Shown: positions 47,364 through 54,093 of the stretch, one piece after another | Layout: each line of letters starts with the position of its first letter | How positions within the stretch are numbered: position 1 is the stretch's first letter | Assembly (NCBI GenBank): GCA_016192105.1 | Contig: JACPUV010000041.1 | Coordinates: 40,886-104,885 of the forward strand | Reading direction: 5' to 3' | DNA length: 64,000 nt | Origin: Sphingobacteriales bacterium | GTDB taxonomy: Bacteria; Bacteroidota; Bacteroidia; Chitinophagales; Chitinophagaceae | Program-made: the position numbers and the translations under genes | Notes under the pieces: model-generated | Databases searched by the model: none | Seen by the model: only the letters and a program-made list of their open reading frames with translations | What the model was told of the DNA's origin: nothing

Positions 47364-48038
47364 TCAGGACAGCCGCCAGTCAATCGGATCGATTCCCTGT
47401 TTAACAAGGTATTCATTTGTTTTGGAAAAATGTTTGCAGCCCAGGAAACCGGCATGGGCCGAGAGCGGGGAAGGATGGGCTGCCCGCAGGATCAGGTGTT
47501 TGGCCTGGTTGATCAGCGCGCTTTTTTCCTGTGCAAATTTTCCCCACAGGAGAAAGACCACATGTTCTTTTTTATCCGATATGGTTTTGATAACGGCATC
47601 GGTGAAGGGAGCCCAGCCGATTTTTGAATGGCTCATCGGTTCGCCGGCCCGCACGGTGAGGGAGGCGTTCAATAAGAATACACCCTGTTCAGCCCAATGA
47701 GTCAGGTTGCCATGCGGAGGAACGGGAATACCGGTATCGTTCTGCAATTCTTTAAAAATATTGACCAGTGAAGGGGGTGGGGGTACTCCTAACTGAACGG
47801 AAAAGCAGAGACCGTGCGCCTGCCCGGGCCCATGATAGGGGTCCTGCCCGAGGATCACCACTTTTACTTTGTCAAAGGGCGTTGTATTGAATGCGTTAAA
47901 GATCAGGTTTCCCGGCGGGTAAATCGTTTTACCCTGTGCTTTCTCGGTCTTTATATGGAAAGCGGCCTGCTCAAAACAGGGCTGGTTGAATTCGGATTTA
48001 AGTATTGTTTTCCAGGAGGCTTCGATCTTTACATCCAT
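47364..48038 (-). CDS. ung: Uracil-DNA glycosylase, family 1
   Basis: 224 residues. All family-1 motifs are visible: the water-activating loop [43 protein letters not shown] and the DNA-intercalation loop [17 protein letters not shown]. It removes uracil from DNA as the first step of base excision repair. Start ATG at 48036-48038. It is divergent from the tRNA-Arg transcription unit. Confidence 0.97.
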   Translation of the reverse strand: MDVKIEASWKTILKSEFNQPCFEQAAFHIKTEKAQGKTIYPPGNLIFNAFNTTPFDKVKVVILGQDPYHGPGQAHGLCFSVQLGVPPPPSLVNIFKELQNDTGIPVPPHGNLTHWAEQGVFLLNASLTVRAGEPMSHSKIGWAPFTDAVIKTISDKKEHVVFLLWGKFAQEKSALINQAKHLILRAAHPSPLSAHAGFLGCKHFSKTNEYLVKQGIDPIDWRLS

Positions 48039-48071
48039 GGGTTTCCCTTTGGCCGCAAGCTAAAAAAAAAT

Positions 48072-48079
48072 TACCTTTG
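48072..48079 (+). promoter_or_regulatory. -7 box TACCTTTG driving the tRNA-Arg unit
   Basis: Exact TAnnTTTG match 22 bp upstream of the first tRNA-Arg remnant, the normal distance for a tRNA promoter. It probably now drives transcription through the remnants and the GIY-YIG ORF to the intact tRNA. Confidence 0.7.
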
Positions 48080-48101
48080 CCGCTCGTTCTTTTTAAAGAC
48101 T

Positions 48102-48123
48102 GGTCCGCTAGCTCAGTTGAATA
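48102..48123 (+). pseudogene. tRNA-Arg 5' remnant 1
   Basis: The first 22 bases of tRNA-Arg (acceptor 5' strand through the D-loop), identical to the intact gene except C for G at position 7. It breaks off inside the D-loop and continues directly into a copy of the GIY-YIG gene's 3' end. Confidence 0.85.
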
Positions 48124-48166
48124 AGGAATTTATTAAAAGAAAATGGTCCGGTAGCTCAGTTGAATA
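48123..48166 (+). repeat. 44-bp direct repeat, copy 1 (other copy 48419-48462)
   Basis: An exact 44-base copy of the last codons of the GIY-YIG ORF plus the first 22 bases of the tRNA. It shows that a second GIY-YIG/tRNA-end unit once stood here. Confidence 0.9.
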
Positions 48167-48199
48167 CCTGCCTGCCGGCAGGCAGGGAGCAACTTCCGG
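48145..48199 (+). pseudogene. tRNA-Arg remnant 2, with inserted palindrome and deletion
   Basis: Bases 1-22 of the tRNA (48145-48166), then a 20-bp palindrome (48167-48186), then GAGCAACT (48187-48194), which is tRNA bases 23-30 with nothing lost at the junction, then TCCGG, which matches the tRNA 3' acceptor region. The anticodon and T arms are missing, so it is not functional. Confidence 0.7.
48167..48186. repeat. 20-bp perfect palindrome CCTGCCTGCCGGCAGGCAGG
   Basis: Every base pairs. It is inserted exactly between tRNA positions 22 and 23 of remnant 2. Such palindromes occur dispersed in Bacteroidota genomes; the mechanism of spread is not known to me. Confidence 0.9.
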
Positions 48200-48208
48200 T
48201 AATAACTT

Positions 48209-48463
48209 ATGTATTATGTATATGTAATACGGAGTGAAGTCGATGGTCGCTTTTACGTTGGAATTTCTGAAAATCCGGAGAAGCGACTTGGGCAGCATAA
48301 CAAAGGGATGAAGTTTTCCACAAAAGGATACCGGCCCTGGAAACTGTTCTTTACTGAAGAATTTGAAAGCAGGATGGAAGCAAGAAATCGGGAAGTGTAT
48401 TTGAAATCAGGAGTTGGAAAGGAATTTATTAAAAGAAAATGGTCCGGTAGCTCAGTTGAATAG
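48209..48463 (+). CDS. GIY-YIG nuclease-domain protein ending inside tRNA-Arg
   Basis: 84 residues. GIY-YIG fold: YYVYVIRSEVDGRFYVGIS contains the two signature tripeptide positions, then the Arg in PEKRLGQHN and the metal-binding Glu in NREVYLKSG. This is the short UvrC-N-terminal/YhbQ-like type. The last eight codons plus stop (WSGSSVE and TAG) are read from the tRNA gene that begins at 48441, so coding sequence and tRNA overlap by 23 bases. An identical 3' fragment stands 296 bp upstream. The arrangement suggests a tRNA-targeting selfish ORF rather than a repair enzyme. Confidence 0.85.
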   Translation: MYYVYVIRSEVDGRFYVGISENPEKRLGQHNKGMKFSTKGYRPWKLFFTEEFESRMEARNREVYLKSGVGKEFIKRKWSGSSVE

Positions 48464-48514
48464 AGCAACTGCCTTCTAAGCAGTAGGTCATTGGTTTGAA
48501 TCCAATCCGGATCA
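48441..48514 (+). tRNA. tRNA-Arg (anticodon TCT)
   Basis: Complete 74-base cloverleaf. Acceptor GGTCCGG/CCGGATC with one G-T pair, D stem GCTC/GAGC, anticodon stem ACTGC/GCAGT with loop CTTCTAA, T stem ATTGG/CCAAT, discriminator A. CCA is not encoded. Its 5' part overlaps the GIY-YIG ORF and its 3' end is the left attachment site of the integrated element. Confidence 0.97.
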
Positions 48515-48516
48515 CA
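48500..48516. repeat. Left attachment site core
   Basis: ATCCAATCCGGATCACA, covering the T-stem 3' strand, the acceptor 3' strand and two bases beyond tRNA-Arg. Identical to 63543-63559. Confidence 0.92.
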
Positions 48517-48551
48517 GTTAGACTTTGATTATCAATAAGTTAAACCTTTCG

Positions 48552-48572
48552 GGGGTAAGTTTGGGGGAAATT
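48552..48572. repeat. Candidate integrase arm-type site, left end
   Basis: GGGGTAAGTTTGGGGGAAATT, 35 bp inside the left core, recurs in the same orientation with one extra T at 63393-63414 near the right core. The position of both copies beside the att cores suggests integrase or accessory-protein binding. Confidence 0.5.
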
Positions 48573-48617
48573 CAGGGAAAGGAATAACTTTGAGGTATTA
48601 ACGTCTTGTATTATTAC

Positions 48618-48645
48618 GGCCTGGGCTTTTGCTCGGGCCTTTTTT
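48618..48645 (+). terminator. Terminator 1, left border of the cargo unit
   Basis: GGCCTGGGC-TTTT-GCTCGGGCC followed by six T. It ends transcription from the tRNA side. Its 22 bases at 48625-48646 are identical to 49567-49588. Confidence 0.85.
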
Positions 48646-48660
48646 ATGACTTAAGTCATA
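48645..48660. promoter_or_regulatory. 16-bp perfect palindrome, candidate operator
   Basis: TATGACTTAAGTCATA, between terminator 1 and the cargo promoter. A second CTTAAG-centred, imperfect inverted repeat (AGTAC/GTACT arms) lies at about 48675-48695. Confidence 0.5.
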
Positions 48661-48715
48661 TATTCCACCGCTACAGTACTTGCTTAAGTGGTACTAGTTT
48701 ACGTATATTTATGTA

Positions 48716-48723
48716 TACCTTTG
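48716..48723 (+). promoter_or_regulatory. -7 box TACCTTTG of the cargo unit
   Basis: Exact TAnnTTTG match ending five bases before the ATG at 48729, so the transcript would be leaderless or nearly so. Confidence 0.7.
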
Positions 48724-48728
48724 CACCC

Positions 48729-48974
48729 ATGTTAGAAATTGAATTCAAATATTACCTCGATCACCAAGCAGAATTGGTGAAAAAGTACAATGGAAAATTC
48801 ATTGTACTTAAGGGGGAAAAAGTTATCGGGTCGTATGACTCGCACATTGACGCGTATAATAAGACAGTTCTGACTGAAAAACTGGGAACATTCTTAATAC
48901 AGCATTGTTTGCCCGGAAAAGACAGCTATACGCAAACATTCCATTCTCAGGTTATAATTCACTCCCTTGCCTAA
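48729..48974 (+). CDS. DUF5678-like small protein
   Basis: 81 residues from ATG 48729. The core [28 protein letters not shown] matches the shape of DUF5678 (a beta strand with 'GK(F/W)(I/V)(V/A)L', then a turn and 'V(I)GSYD' before a helix). No catalytic residues are evident. The stop codon lies inside the first codons of the retropepsin-type gene, so the two are translationally coupled. Pairing with an aspartic protease suggests it is the partner, inhibitor or substrate. The function is unknown and the DUF assignment is by eye. Confidence 0.7.
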   Translation: MLEIEFKYYLDHQAELVKKYNGKFIVLKGEKVIGSYDSHIDAYNKTVLTEKLGTFLIQHCLPGKDSYTQTFHSQVIIHSLA

Positions 48975-49527
48975 GCCTACAGCACTAACAATAAAAGCGA
49001 AAAAGGGTCTAATGCGTGTGCTCAGATCCCCTTTGACTATTCATGTACCAGGAGGTGTGGGTACTCATAGTATTACTGGTATTTGGGATACTGGGGCGAG
49101 TGGGACAACAATTACAAAAAAAGTAGCCCAAAAACTTGGTCTTGTGCCTACTGGCATTGCCCAAGTTCATACTGCTAACGGTATTGCGAACCAAAACACC
49201 TATACGATCGATGTTAGTTTTCCGACCGGTGTAAGGATAGAAGGGATAATTTGTACCGAAGTTGACGGGTTAAGCGGAGGATGCGACGCCTTAATTGGTA
49301 TGGATATAATTACTCTTGGTGACTTTTCAATTACAAATCACAATGGCGATACATGTATGTCATTTCGGTTGCCTTCTTCGCACGAAATTGACTACGTGAA
49401 AAATTTGAATTATGGTATTACCCCGGTCAAGAATATTGGCCCCCCTAGTGAATTCGCGGGAGTAAAGAGGAACGACCCTTGCCCATGTGGAAGCGGTAAA
49501 AAGTTCAAACACTGCCACGATAAATAG
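48967..49527 (+). CDS. Retropepsin-like aspartic protease with C-terminal SEC-C motif
   Basis: 186 residues from a TTG at 48967 that overlaps the previous stop by eight bases; an ATG at 49012 is the alternative. The catalytic motif [17 protein letters not shown] (Asp41) and hydrophobic flap-like strands match single-domain retropepsins, which act as dimers; the second conserved element is [14 protein letters not shown]. The C-terminus carries a SEC-C zinc motif, [18 protein letters not shown] (about 168-185). It is probably cytoplasmic, with SEC-C tethering it to a protein or nucleoprotein partner. Cargo of the integrated element, with AT-richer codon use than its surroundings. Confidence 0.88.
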   Translation: MPKPTALTIKAKKGLMRVLRSPLTIHVPGGVGTHSITGIWDTGASGTTITKKVAQKLGLVPTGIAQVHTANGIANQNTYTIDVSFPTGVRIEGIICTEVDGLSGGCDALIGMDIITLGDFSITNHNGDTCMSFRLPSSHEIDYVKNLNYGITPVKNIGPPSEFAGVKRNDPCPCGSGKKFKHCHDK

Positions 49528-49559
49528 TAATTTTAAGCTATAAAATGTTTTTGCTTTCC

Positions 49560-49587
49560 GGCTCGAGCTTTTGCTCGGGCCTTTTTT
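49560..49587 (+). terminator. Terminator 2, right border of the cargo unit
   Basis: GGCTCGAGC-TTTT-GCTCGGGCC stem-loop followed by six T, 32 bp after the protease stop; shares 22 identical bases with terminator 1. Confidence 0.9.
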
Positions 49588-49619
49588 ATTATCTTACTGG
49601 CTCACCAAAACCTTTTACT

Positions 49620-49937
49620 ATGACTACTGAGAATATCGAATTAATTATCGGCCTGGCTTACTTCTTTGCCGCTTTCTTCATTGCGTTTGTAGCTGATAAC
49701 CGGGGCCACTCATTCGGGGCTGCTTTCTTTGCCTCACTTATAACTACTCCTTTGATCGCCGCAATCCTTTACGCTCCGTATGCCCCCGAGAAAAAGCCGG
49801 AGCCGAACAACTACACGGCGCCGGATGTAAAGGATCCGAACTGGACCCCGGAACAGATCAAACTAAAAAAGCAATACGAAACCGGGGAGCTTACCGTCGA
49901 AGAGTATCAAAAGAGGTGGAATGAGACCATAAAATAA
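49620..49937 (+). CDS. Small membrane protein with SHOCT-like tail
   Basis: 105 residues from ATG 49620. Two membrane segments, about 7-26 (LIIGLAYFFAAFFIAFVAD) and 33-52 (SFGAAFFASLITTPLIAAIL), then a Pro-rich linker and a C-terminal amphipathic stretch LKKQYETGELTVEEYQKRW that resembles the short SHOCT oligomerisation motif. Function unknown. It may be part of the cargo region; a frame extending upstream to 49545 reads through terminator 2 and was not used. Confidence 0.7.
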   Translation: MTTENIELIIGLAYFFAAFFIAFVADNRGHSFGAAFFASLITTPLIAAILYAPYAPEKKPEPNNYTAPDVKDPNWTPEQIKLKKQYETGELTVEEYQKRWNETIK

Positions 49938-50041
49938 TCAGGAAAAAACCAGTTTTCTCCGGTGTTTTTCCCGCGGATGCGTAACCGGTTTTATTTCATT
50001 TGCCTTAGTGATATCACAGACCTGCGGGTCGAGGCCGGAGA

Positions 50042-50146
50042 TTACCCTTCGGCTTTTTCATTGAGAAAATCGGGGATTTCCTGAAGAGTGGAAAAGTCCT
50101 TGCGAGTCTCAGCTGTATAGTAACCACCGTACTTATCCACAGCCAT
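50042..50146 (-). CDS. Possible 34-residue ORF or gene remnant
   Basis: MAVDKYGGYYTAETRKDF is followed by a charged tail and TAA. The composition looks protein-like and is better than the overlapping frames. No promoter box is visible. In-frame stops just upstream separate it from similar-looking coding character, so it could be the end of a decayed gene. The 578-bp gap 49938-50515 otherwise holds regulatory-looking hairpins and short repeats. Confidence 0.3.
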   Translation of the reverse strand: MAVDKYGGYYTAETRKDFSTLQEIPDFLNEKAEG

Positions 50147-50313
50147 AAAACTTTTTGCCCGAATATTTCGCGCGAGTGTAACAAATCACGAATATTGCCA
50201 GCGATGGCTTTCAGATCAAAGGAAAGTCGAAAACTTTTGCGCATCAAAGTCGTGCTGTCCGTTGGACGCATAGTTGATGGAGTTCTTTGCTACGAACTCA
50301 GGCAAAAGAAAAA

Positions 50314-50333
50314 CCGCTGATAAGACAGCGGTG
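50314..50333. other. Hairpin ACCGCTG/CAGCGGT
   Basis: Seven-bp perfect stem with a six-base loop. On the minus strand it is followed by TTTTTC, on the plus strand only by GTTTC, so it could end a minus-strand transcript. Confidence 0.5.
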
Positions 50334-50378
50334 TTTCGACTCTAAAAGGGATCAAGCCTGAGAGCAAATTCAGGCATA

Positions 50379-50415
50379 AGGCCTCCGATGTTTTGATAGG
50401 CACGGGGGCCTTTTT
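50379..50415 (+). terminator. Plus-strand terminator in a gene-free gap
   Basis: AAGGCCTCCG pairs with CGGGGGCCTT (one G-T pair) over a 14-base loop, followed by TTTTT. It implies a transcript upstream for which I see no good gene, possibly a small RNA. Confidence 0.6.
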
Positions 50416-50420
50416 AAATC

Positions 50421-50476
50421 CCTGCAGGTAAAATAACGCTCTGCAGGCTGAAAAAACAAATAAATTTTCCTGCAGG
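50421..50476. promoter_or_regulatory. Three CTGCAGG sites upstream of the 50516 gene
   Basis: CTGCAGG at 50422-50428, 50441-50447 and 50470-50476; two are extended to the palindrome CCTGCAGG. They lie just upstream of a -7 box and look like a repressor or activator binding cluster. Confidence 0.45.
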
Positions 50477-50489
50477 TTTACCGGCGCCC

Positions 50490-50497
50490 TATTTTTG
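50490..50497 (+). promoter_or_regulatory. -7 box TATTTTTG of the 50516 gene
   Basis: Exact TAnnTTTG match 18 bp before the ATG; a CGGAGG ribosome-binding site lies between. Confidence 0.7.
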
Positions 50498-50515
50498 CCC
50501 CGGAGGCAAAAGAAT

Positions 50516-50803
50516 ATGAGACGACCGGCAAAACCGATGCCGCCCCCGCTCCGGGAGCTGCGGTACAATCCAAAATCTGGCTTTTACGAAATAGAGGAAA
50601 ACGGCATAACCTACAAAATGCGACTGGAAGAGACGAGGGAGATCAAACACTATTTCCGCACGTCAACCGGAGCGCTTTATCCGACCGTTGCGGACTGGTA
50701 CAGGCTCACCGCGCGACCGTTGCGCAAACAGGTCACCAGGGAGGGCGACGTGCCCGCAGACGAGCCGGACGGCTTTTATCCGGATCCTGAGTGGCCCGAA
50801 TAA
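50516..50803 (+). CDS. Small hypothetical protein of the integrated element
   Basis: 95 residues from ATG 50516. Basic Pro-rich start (MRRPAKPMPPPLREL), then a beta-rich middle (NPKSGFYEIEENGITYKMRLEE) and an acidic end (DEPDGFYPDPEWPE). No known domain. It has its own -7 box, ribosome-binding site and a cluster of CTGCAGG sites, so expression is probably controlled. It faces the long minus-strand operon of the element and could be a regulator or cargo. Confidence 0.65.
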   Translation: MRRPAKPMPPPLRELRYNPKSGFYEIEENGITYKMRLEETREIKHYFRTSTGALYPTVADWYRLTARPLRKQVTREGDVPADEPDGFYPDPEWPE

Positions 50804-50898
50804 GAAAACCGGCATAGGGTAGAAACCCGGCCGGGTTGATCTATTCATAACCTATAAATACATCGAACGCCTACCCCTGGCGCCCGAATGACTTACCC

Positions 50899-51099
50899 CT
50901 ATACGCGCGAGCAATCTCATCTTTTCTCAACATTTCTCAACATTTGCCCGGTCCGGTGCTTTCCTATACGCGCGAGCGATGTCAAGTTTTATCAAGTTTT
51001 GACTATTCGACCGGCTCTCTATACGCGCGGGAAAAGTTAGCTTTTATTAACATGGCCGCTTCCCTATACGCGCGCGTAACCTTAACATTTACTAACATG
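50899..51099. repeat. Four-unit structured repeat: CTATACGCGCG-N5-decamers
   Basis: CTATACGCGCG at 50899, 50964, 51019 and 51064. In each unit exactly five bases follow, then three (first unit) or two consecutive 10-bp repeats of consensus NNTYAACATT. Unit starts are 65, 55 and 45 bp apart. GC-rich cores beside AT-rich helically phased decamers resemble iterons or an architectural binding site. The rest of the 491-bp gap 50804-51294 holds no gene I can support. Confidence 0.85.
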
Positions 51100-51294
51100 A
51101 CCGCCCTCGACCTTTCCGGCATTTTACCTCACTTTCATTTTAGCGCCTCGGTGGCATTTCTGCGGGGTTTGCCCTTCTTTGCCGTATTTCTGCCCTAAAT
51201 CGTATTAAAATCTAATTAAAGCGTGCCGCTGGAATTACTCGTATTTATGCTCTTTTTCATTTCTTGCCCTCTTTTGCTTATCAGTAGTTTGTAG

Positions 51295-54090
51295 TTACCA
51301 ATTAACATTATCATTTAGGTAATTCAGCTGCGTCGCGCCAAACTTCACTACCTGAGTGAGTGCTCCCTCACCGGCTTTTATCTCGGTCCGCTTTTGGTTT
51401 TTGATTGCCTGGACCACTTCGTCGAGTTTCCGCTCCACGTTGTCGCCTTTAGTCGCAACCGGCTTACCGTGCACTAACAGGGCTTTGCTGGTTTCCTTCA
51501 TAGCCGCGGCGGTTATCGCCTTGCTGGCGTCCGCGTGAACTATGTCGCGCTTTTTAACGTAGGTCAGCGTCGGCCGGTCCGGTGTAATTTCCAGCGATCC
51601 GTCCTCGCGTTCGATCAGCTCCGAACGTCCGCCGTCCCCGACGATGGCCGGACCTTCGTAGTTATTGCCAGCGCCCTTTCCGTGCTTGTAGCGGGGGATC
51701 AGGACGCGGGCAAGTTGTGCCGCACCTATACCAGCAACGAGCGGGATCTGCGCCGCAATCAGTCCAGCATTGGCCAGGGCCGCAGCTGCGAAGGGTGCAG
51801 TAAAAGGGTTTGATGCCAAAACAGATGCCTGCGCTTTTGCCTCTGCGGCTTTTATCGTGAGGTTTGTAATACCCTGAGCAACGTCCCCGATGATATTAGC
51901 CGCCTGTCCGATTTTATCGAGGTCTTTCTTTTTACGCTCCGCATCCAGTTTTTGCCGGTCCAGCTGCGCTTTTTGTGCGGCGGCACGGGCTTCTATTTCA
52001 GATATAGCCTTTTCCCGATCCGCTGCAACTGATATCGTTTGGTTTGCGACCTCGATATCCTTGTTTTTCTTAAGCTCCAGCGCGTTGATTTGATCCTCGA
52101 TTTGTGAGATTTCACGGTCTTGCTGTGCGGTTAAAAAGTCAGTTCCTAACCCGGTAAGCTCGTTGTATAATTCGCGGTAAAGCTGCTTTTCCTCCTCGAG
52201 TATTTTTTTACGGTCTGCCATCATCTTTTTGCCGGTCTCCTCCTGTATCTTAAGCCGCTCCTTTTCCTTATCCTCGAATTTTTTCACGCCATCGGCGGCG
52301 AGTTTTTCAATTTGCTTTTGCAGTTCCTTTTCGTCTTTAGTCACTCCCTCGGCGCCATCCTTCCAGATTTTGCCGCGCATTTTCGTTGTTTCAAGTGTGA
52401 GTCGTTCCAGTTTATCGGCTAACTCCGCGTTGACCAGTTCAATCTCGGCGTTTGTCTTGTTGCCGATCTTTCTGTTTAATGTGGCCTCCAGGTTAAAAAG
52501 CTCAGCGGAACGATCAGCATAAACGCGAGCCGCTTCCAGCCTTTTTTCGTAGTTGATCGACTCGTCGTCGGCTATGGCTTTATTATAGTCGATTGCTTGC
52601 TGCAATCCGATTTTTTGTATCTCGAATTGAACCTGCAGCCGTTTATCCGCTTCCTCCTTTGCTTTTTGAGCGGCGTCGTCCTTCTTTGGCTTGGTGGCTT
52701 CTCCGACTTGTTTCGGCTGCAGGAAAGCGAGGCGTTTTACGATGGCCTCTTCGTCCTTTTTCAGCTTGTTGTATTTCTCCTGATCCTTTGTGAGTTCTGC
52801 CTGGTCCCGGTATGTGGCATTAATGGCGGTTATCACGGTCCGACCGTTGACGACTGCCGTCTCGACTGTTTTTGCGCCTATGCCGAGCGCCTTTTCCAGT
52901 TTCAGCCGCTGATCGACAATGTCGTCGAGCTGCTTATTTAAGACGCGAGCCTCGACGGACTTATTTACTGAGTTGATAAACGCGTCGTAGGAGCGCGTTA
53001 CCTGGTCAACCGTGGCTTTCTCTTCGTTCAATAGTCCGAAATACTGCGGGGATATCCTTTGCAGCTCTTTGATCGTCGCGACCCGCTCACGCTTCGTGAG
53101 GTTTTCGGATTTTAACTGTTCAACCAGCACGCGAACGTCGGCCACTTCGGCGGCGACCTCTTTGCGAGACTCCGCAACGGCTTTGCCGTAGTCGAATTGC
53201 GCGTCGGCTGCCTCCTTTGTCTCCTTTTTGGTTTTGCTGAACATTCCGACCAGGTAAGTGAGCGCGGTAATACCGAGGCTCAGCGCAATTTGCCAGCTAA
53301 AGATCGCGCCGGTGATCCGTTTAAACAGACTCGGCGTGTCCTTGCCTTCGGCTTTGAGCGCGGCGATCTCGTCTTTCGCTTTTTTCAGTTCGTCCGCTAC
53401 CATTGGCAGGTTATTCGATATTGCGAGCGCAAACTGCTGCACGCTGACCGTGAGTGATGGCAATTCTCGGGCGACCTGCGTAAAACTCATGCCGAGGCCG
53501 TCGAACGCGGATTTATAATTTCCGACGTTCCGCTGGTTTTGCCCGACCGATGCGTCGAGCTTCTTTAAAATAGTGCTCAGGTCGTTGGCGTCCTTCACGG
53601 CCTGTACTGTAATCGGATGCTGTTCGCCGAGTCTGAGCGCGTAATTTTTTGCTTTAAGTGCGGCCTCGTTGTAGGCTTTGGAAAGTTGCAAATAGTCGTT
53701 GATCGCTTCGTCGGTCAACTTTTTTTCACGTACCCGCGCTGCCTCTGTTTGCTGCGAGGCGTTAGCTTCTTTTTGCTTTGCTTTAGTCACAGATTCGGAC
53801 GCGCGGGCCTCTTCGCGCATAGCTTTTGCGTTATCGGCGCGGAGCTTCGCGTCCTCACGTGCTGCACGGATCGCGTCGCGGCTCGCAGCCTGATAGCTTT
53901 TTAATTGTTCGTTGAGATTTTGGAGCGTGGCCTCCATTTCCTTTAGGCCTTTTACGCCGTTGAGGGAAATAGTAACGCTGTCCAGTTTCTTAAATCCGTC
54001 GTAGACGGTGTTTAGCTTTTCCAGCATAAACTTTGTGTCGGACTCGACGCCGCTGCGGTCGATGTAACTGTCGATTTTATCTTCTGCCAT
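51295..54090 (-). CDS. Tape-measure-like protein
   Basis: 931 residues. Long coiled coils (about 50-150 and 470-740; Lys/Glu/Ala-rich), a hydrophobic pair near 265-290 (GAIFSWQIALSLGITALTYLVGMF) and a second hydrophobic patch near 765-810 (ASNPFTAPFAAAALANAGLIAAQIP). The C-terminus has GPAIVGDGGRSELIEREDGS, a pattern common at the end of phage tail tape-measure proteins. In phages it sets tail length and exits during DNA entry. Here no tail tube or baseplate gene accompanies it. Last gene of the minus-strand operon, four bases after its neighbour. Confidence 0.8.
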   Translation of the reverse strand: MAEDKIDSYIDRSGVESDTKFMLEKLNTVYDGFKKLDSVTISLNGVKGLKEMEATLQNLNEQLKSYQAASRDAIRAAREDAKLRADNAKAMREEARASESVTKAKQKEANASQQTEAARVREKKLTDEAINDYLQLSKAYNEAALKAKNYALRLGEQHPITVQAVKDANDLSTILKKLDASVGQNQRNVGNYKSAFDGLGMSFTQVARELPSLTVSVQQFALAISNNLPMVADELKKAKDEIAALKAEGKDTPSLFKRITGAIFSWQIALSLGITALTYLVGMFSKTKKETKEAADAQFDYGKAVAESRKEVAAEVADVRVLVEQLKSENLTKRERVATIKELQRISPQYFGLLNEEKATVDQVTRSYDAFINSVNKSVEARVLNKQLDDIVDQRLKLEKALGIGAKTVETAVVNGRTVITAINATYRDQAELTKDQEKYNKLKKDEEAIVKRLAFLQPKQVGEATKPKKDDAAQKAKEEADKRLQVQFEIQKIGLQQAIDYNKAIADDESINYEKRLEAARVYADRSAELFNLEATLNRKIGNKTNAEIELVNAELADKLERLTLETTKMRGKIWKDGAEGVTKDEKELQKQIEKLAADGVKKFEDKEKERLKIQEETGKKMMADRKKILEEEKQLYRELYNELTGLGTDFLTAQQDREISQIEDQINALELKKNKDIEVANQTISVAADREKAISEIEARAAAQKAQLDRQKLDAERKKKDLDKIGQAANIIGDVAQGITNLTIKAAEAKAQASVLASNPFTAPFAAAALANAGLIAAQIPLVAGIGAAQLARVLIPRYKHGKGAGNNYEGPAIVGDGGRSELIEREDGSLEITPDRPTLTYVKKRDIVHADASKAITAAAMKETSKALLVHGKPVATKGDNVERKLDEVVQAIKNQKRTEIKAGEGALTQVVKFGATQLNYLNDNVNW

Positions 54091-54093
54091 TTT

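Noticed and set aside
50014..50271. 85-codon minus-strand frame MRPTDSTTLMRKS
   Set aside because: Basic, Leu/Arg-rich composition without a promoter box or ribosome-binding site; the overlapping short frame at 50042-50146 looks more protein-like, and that one is itself weak.
50899..51099. CRISPR array
   Set aside because: The repeats are 11 bp plus decamers with unequal, shrinking spacing and related spacers; no cas genes are nearby.
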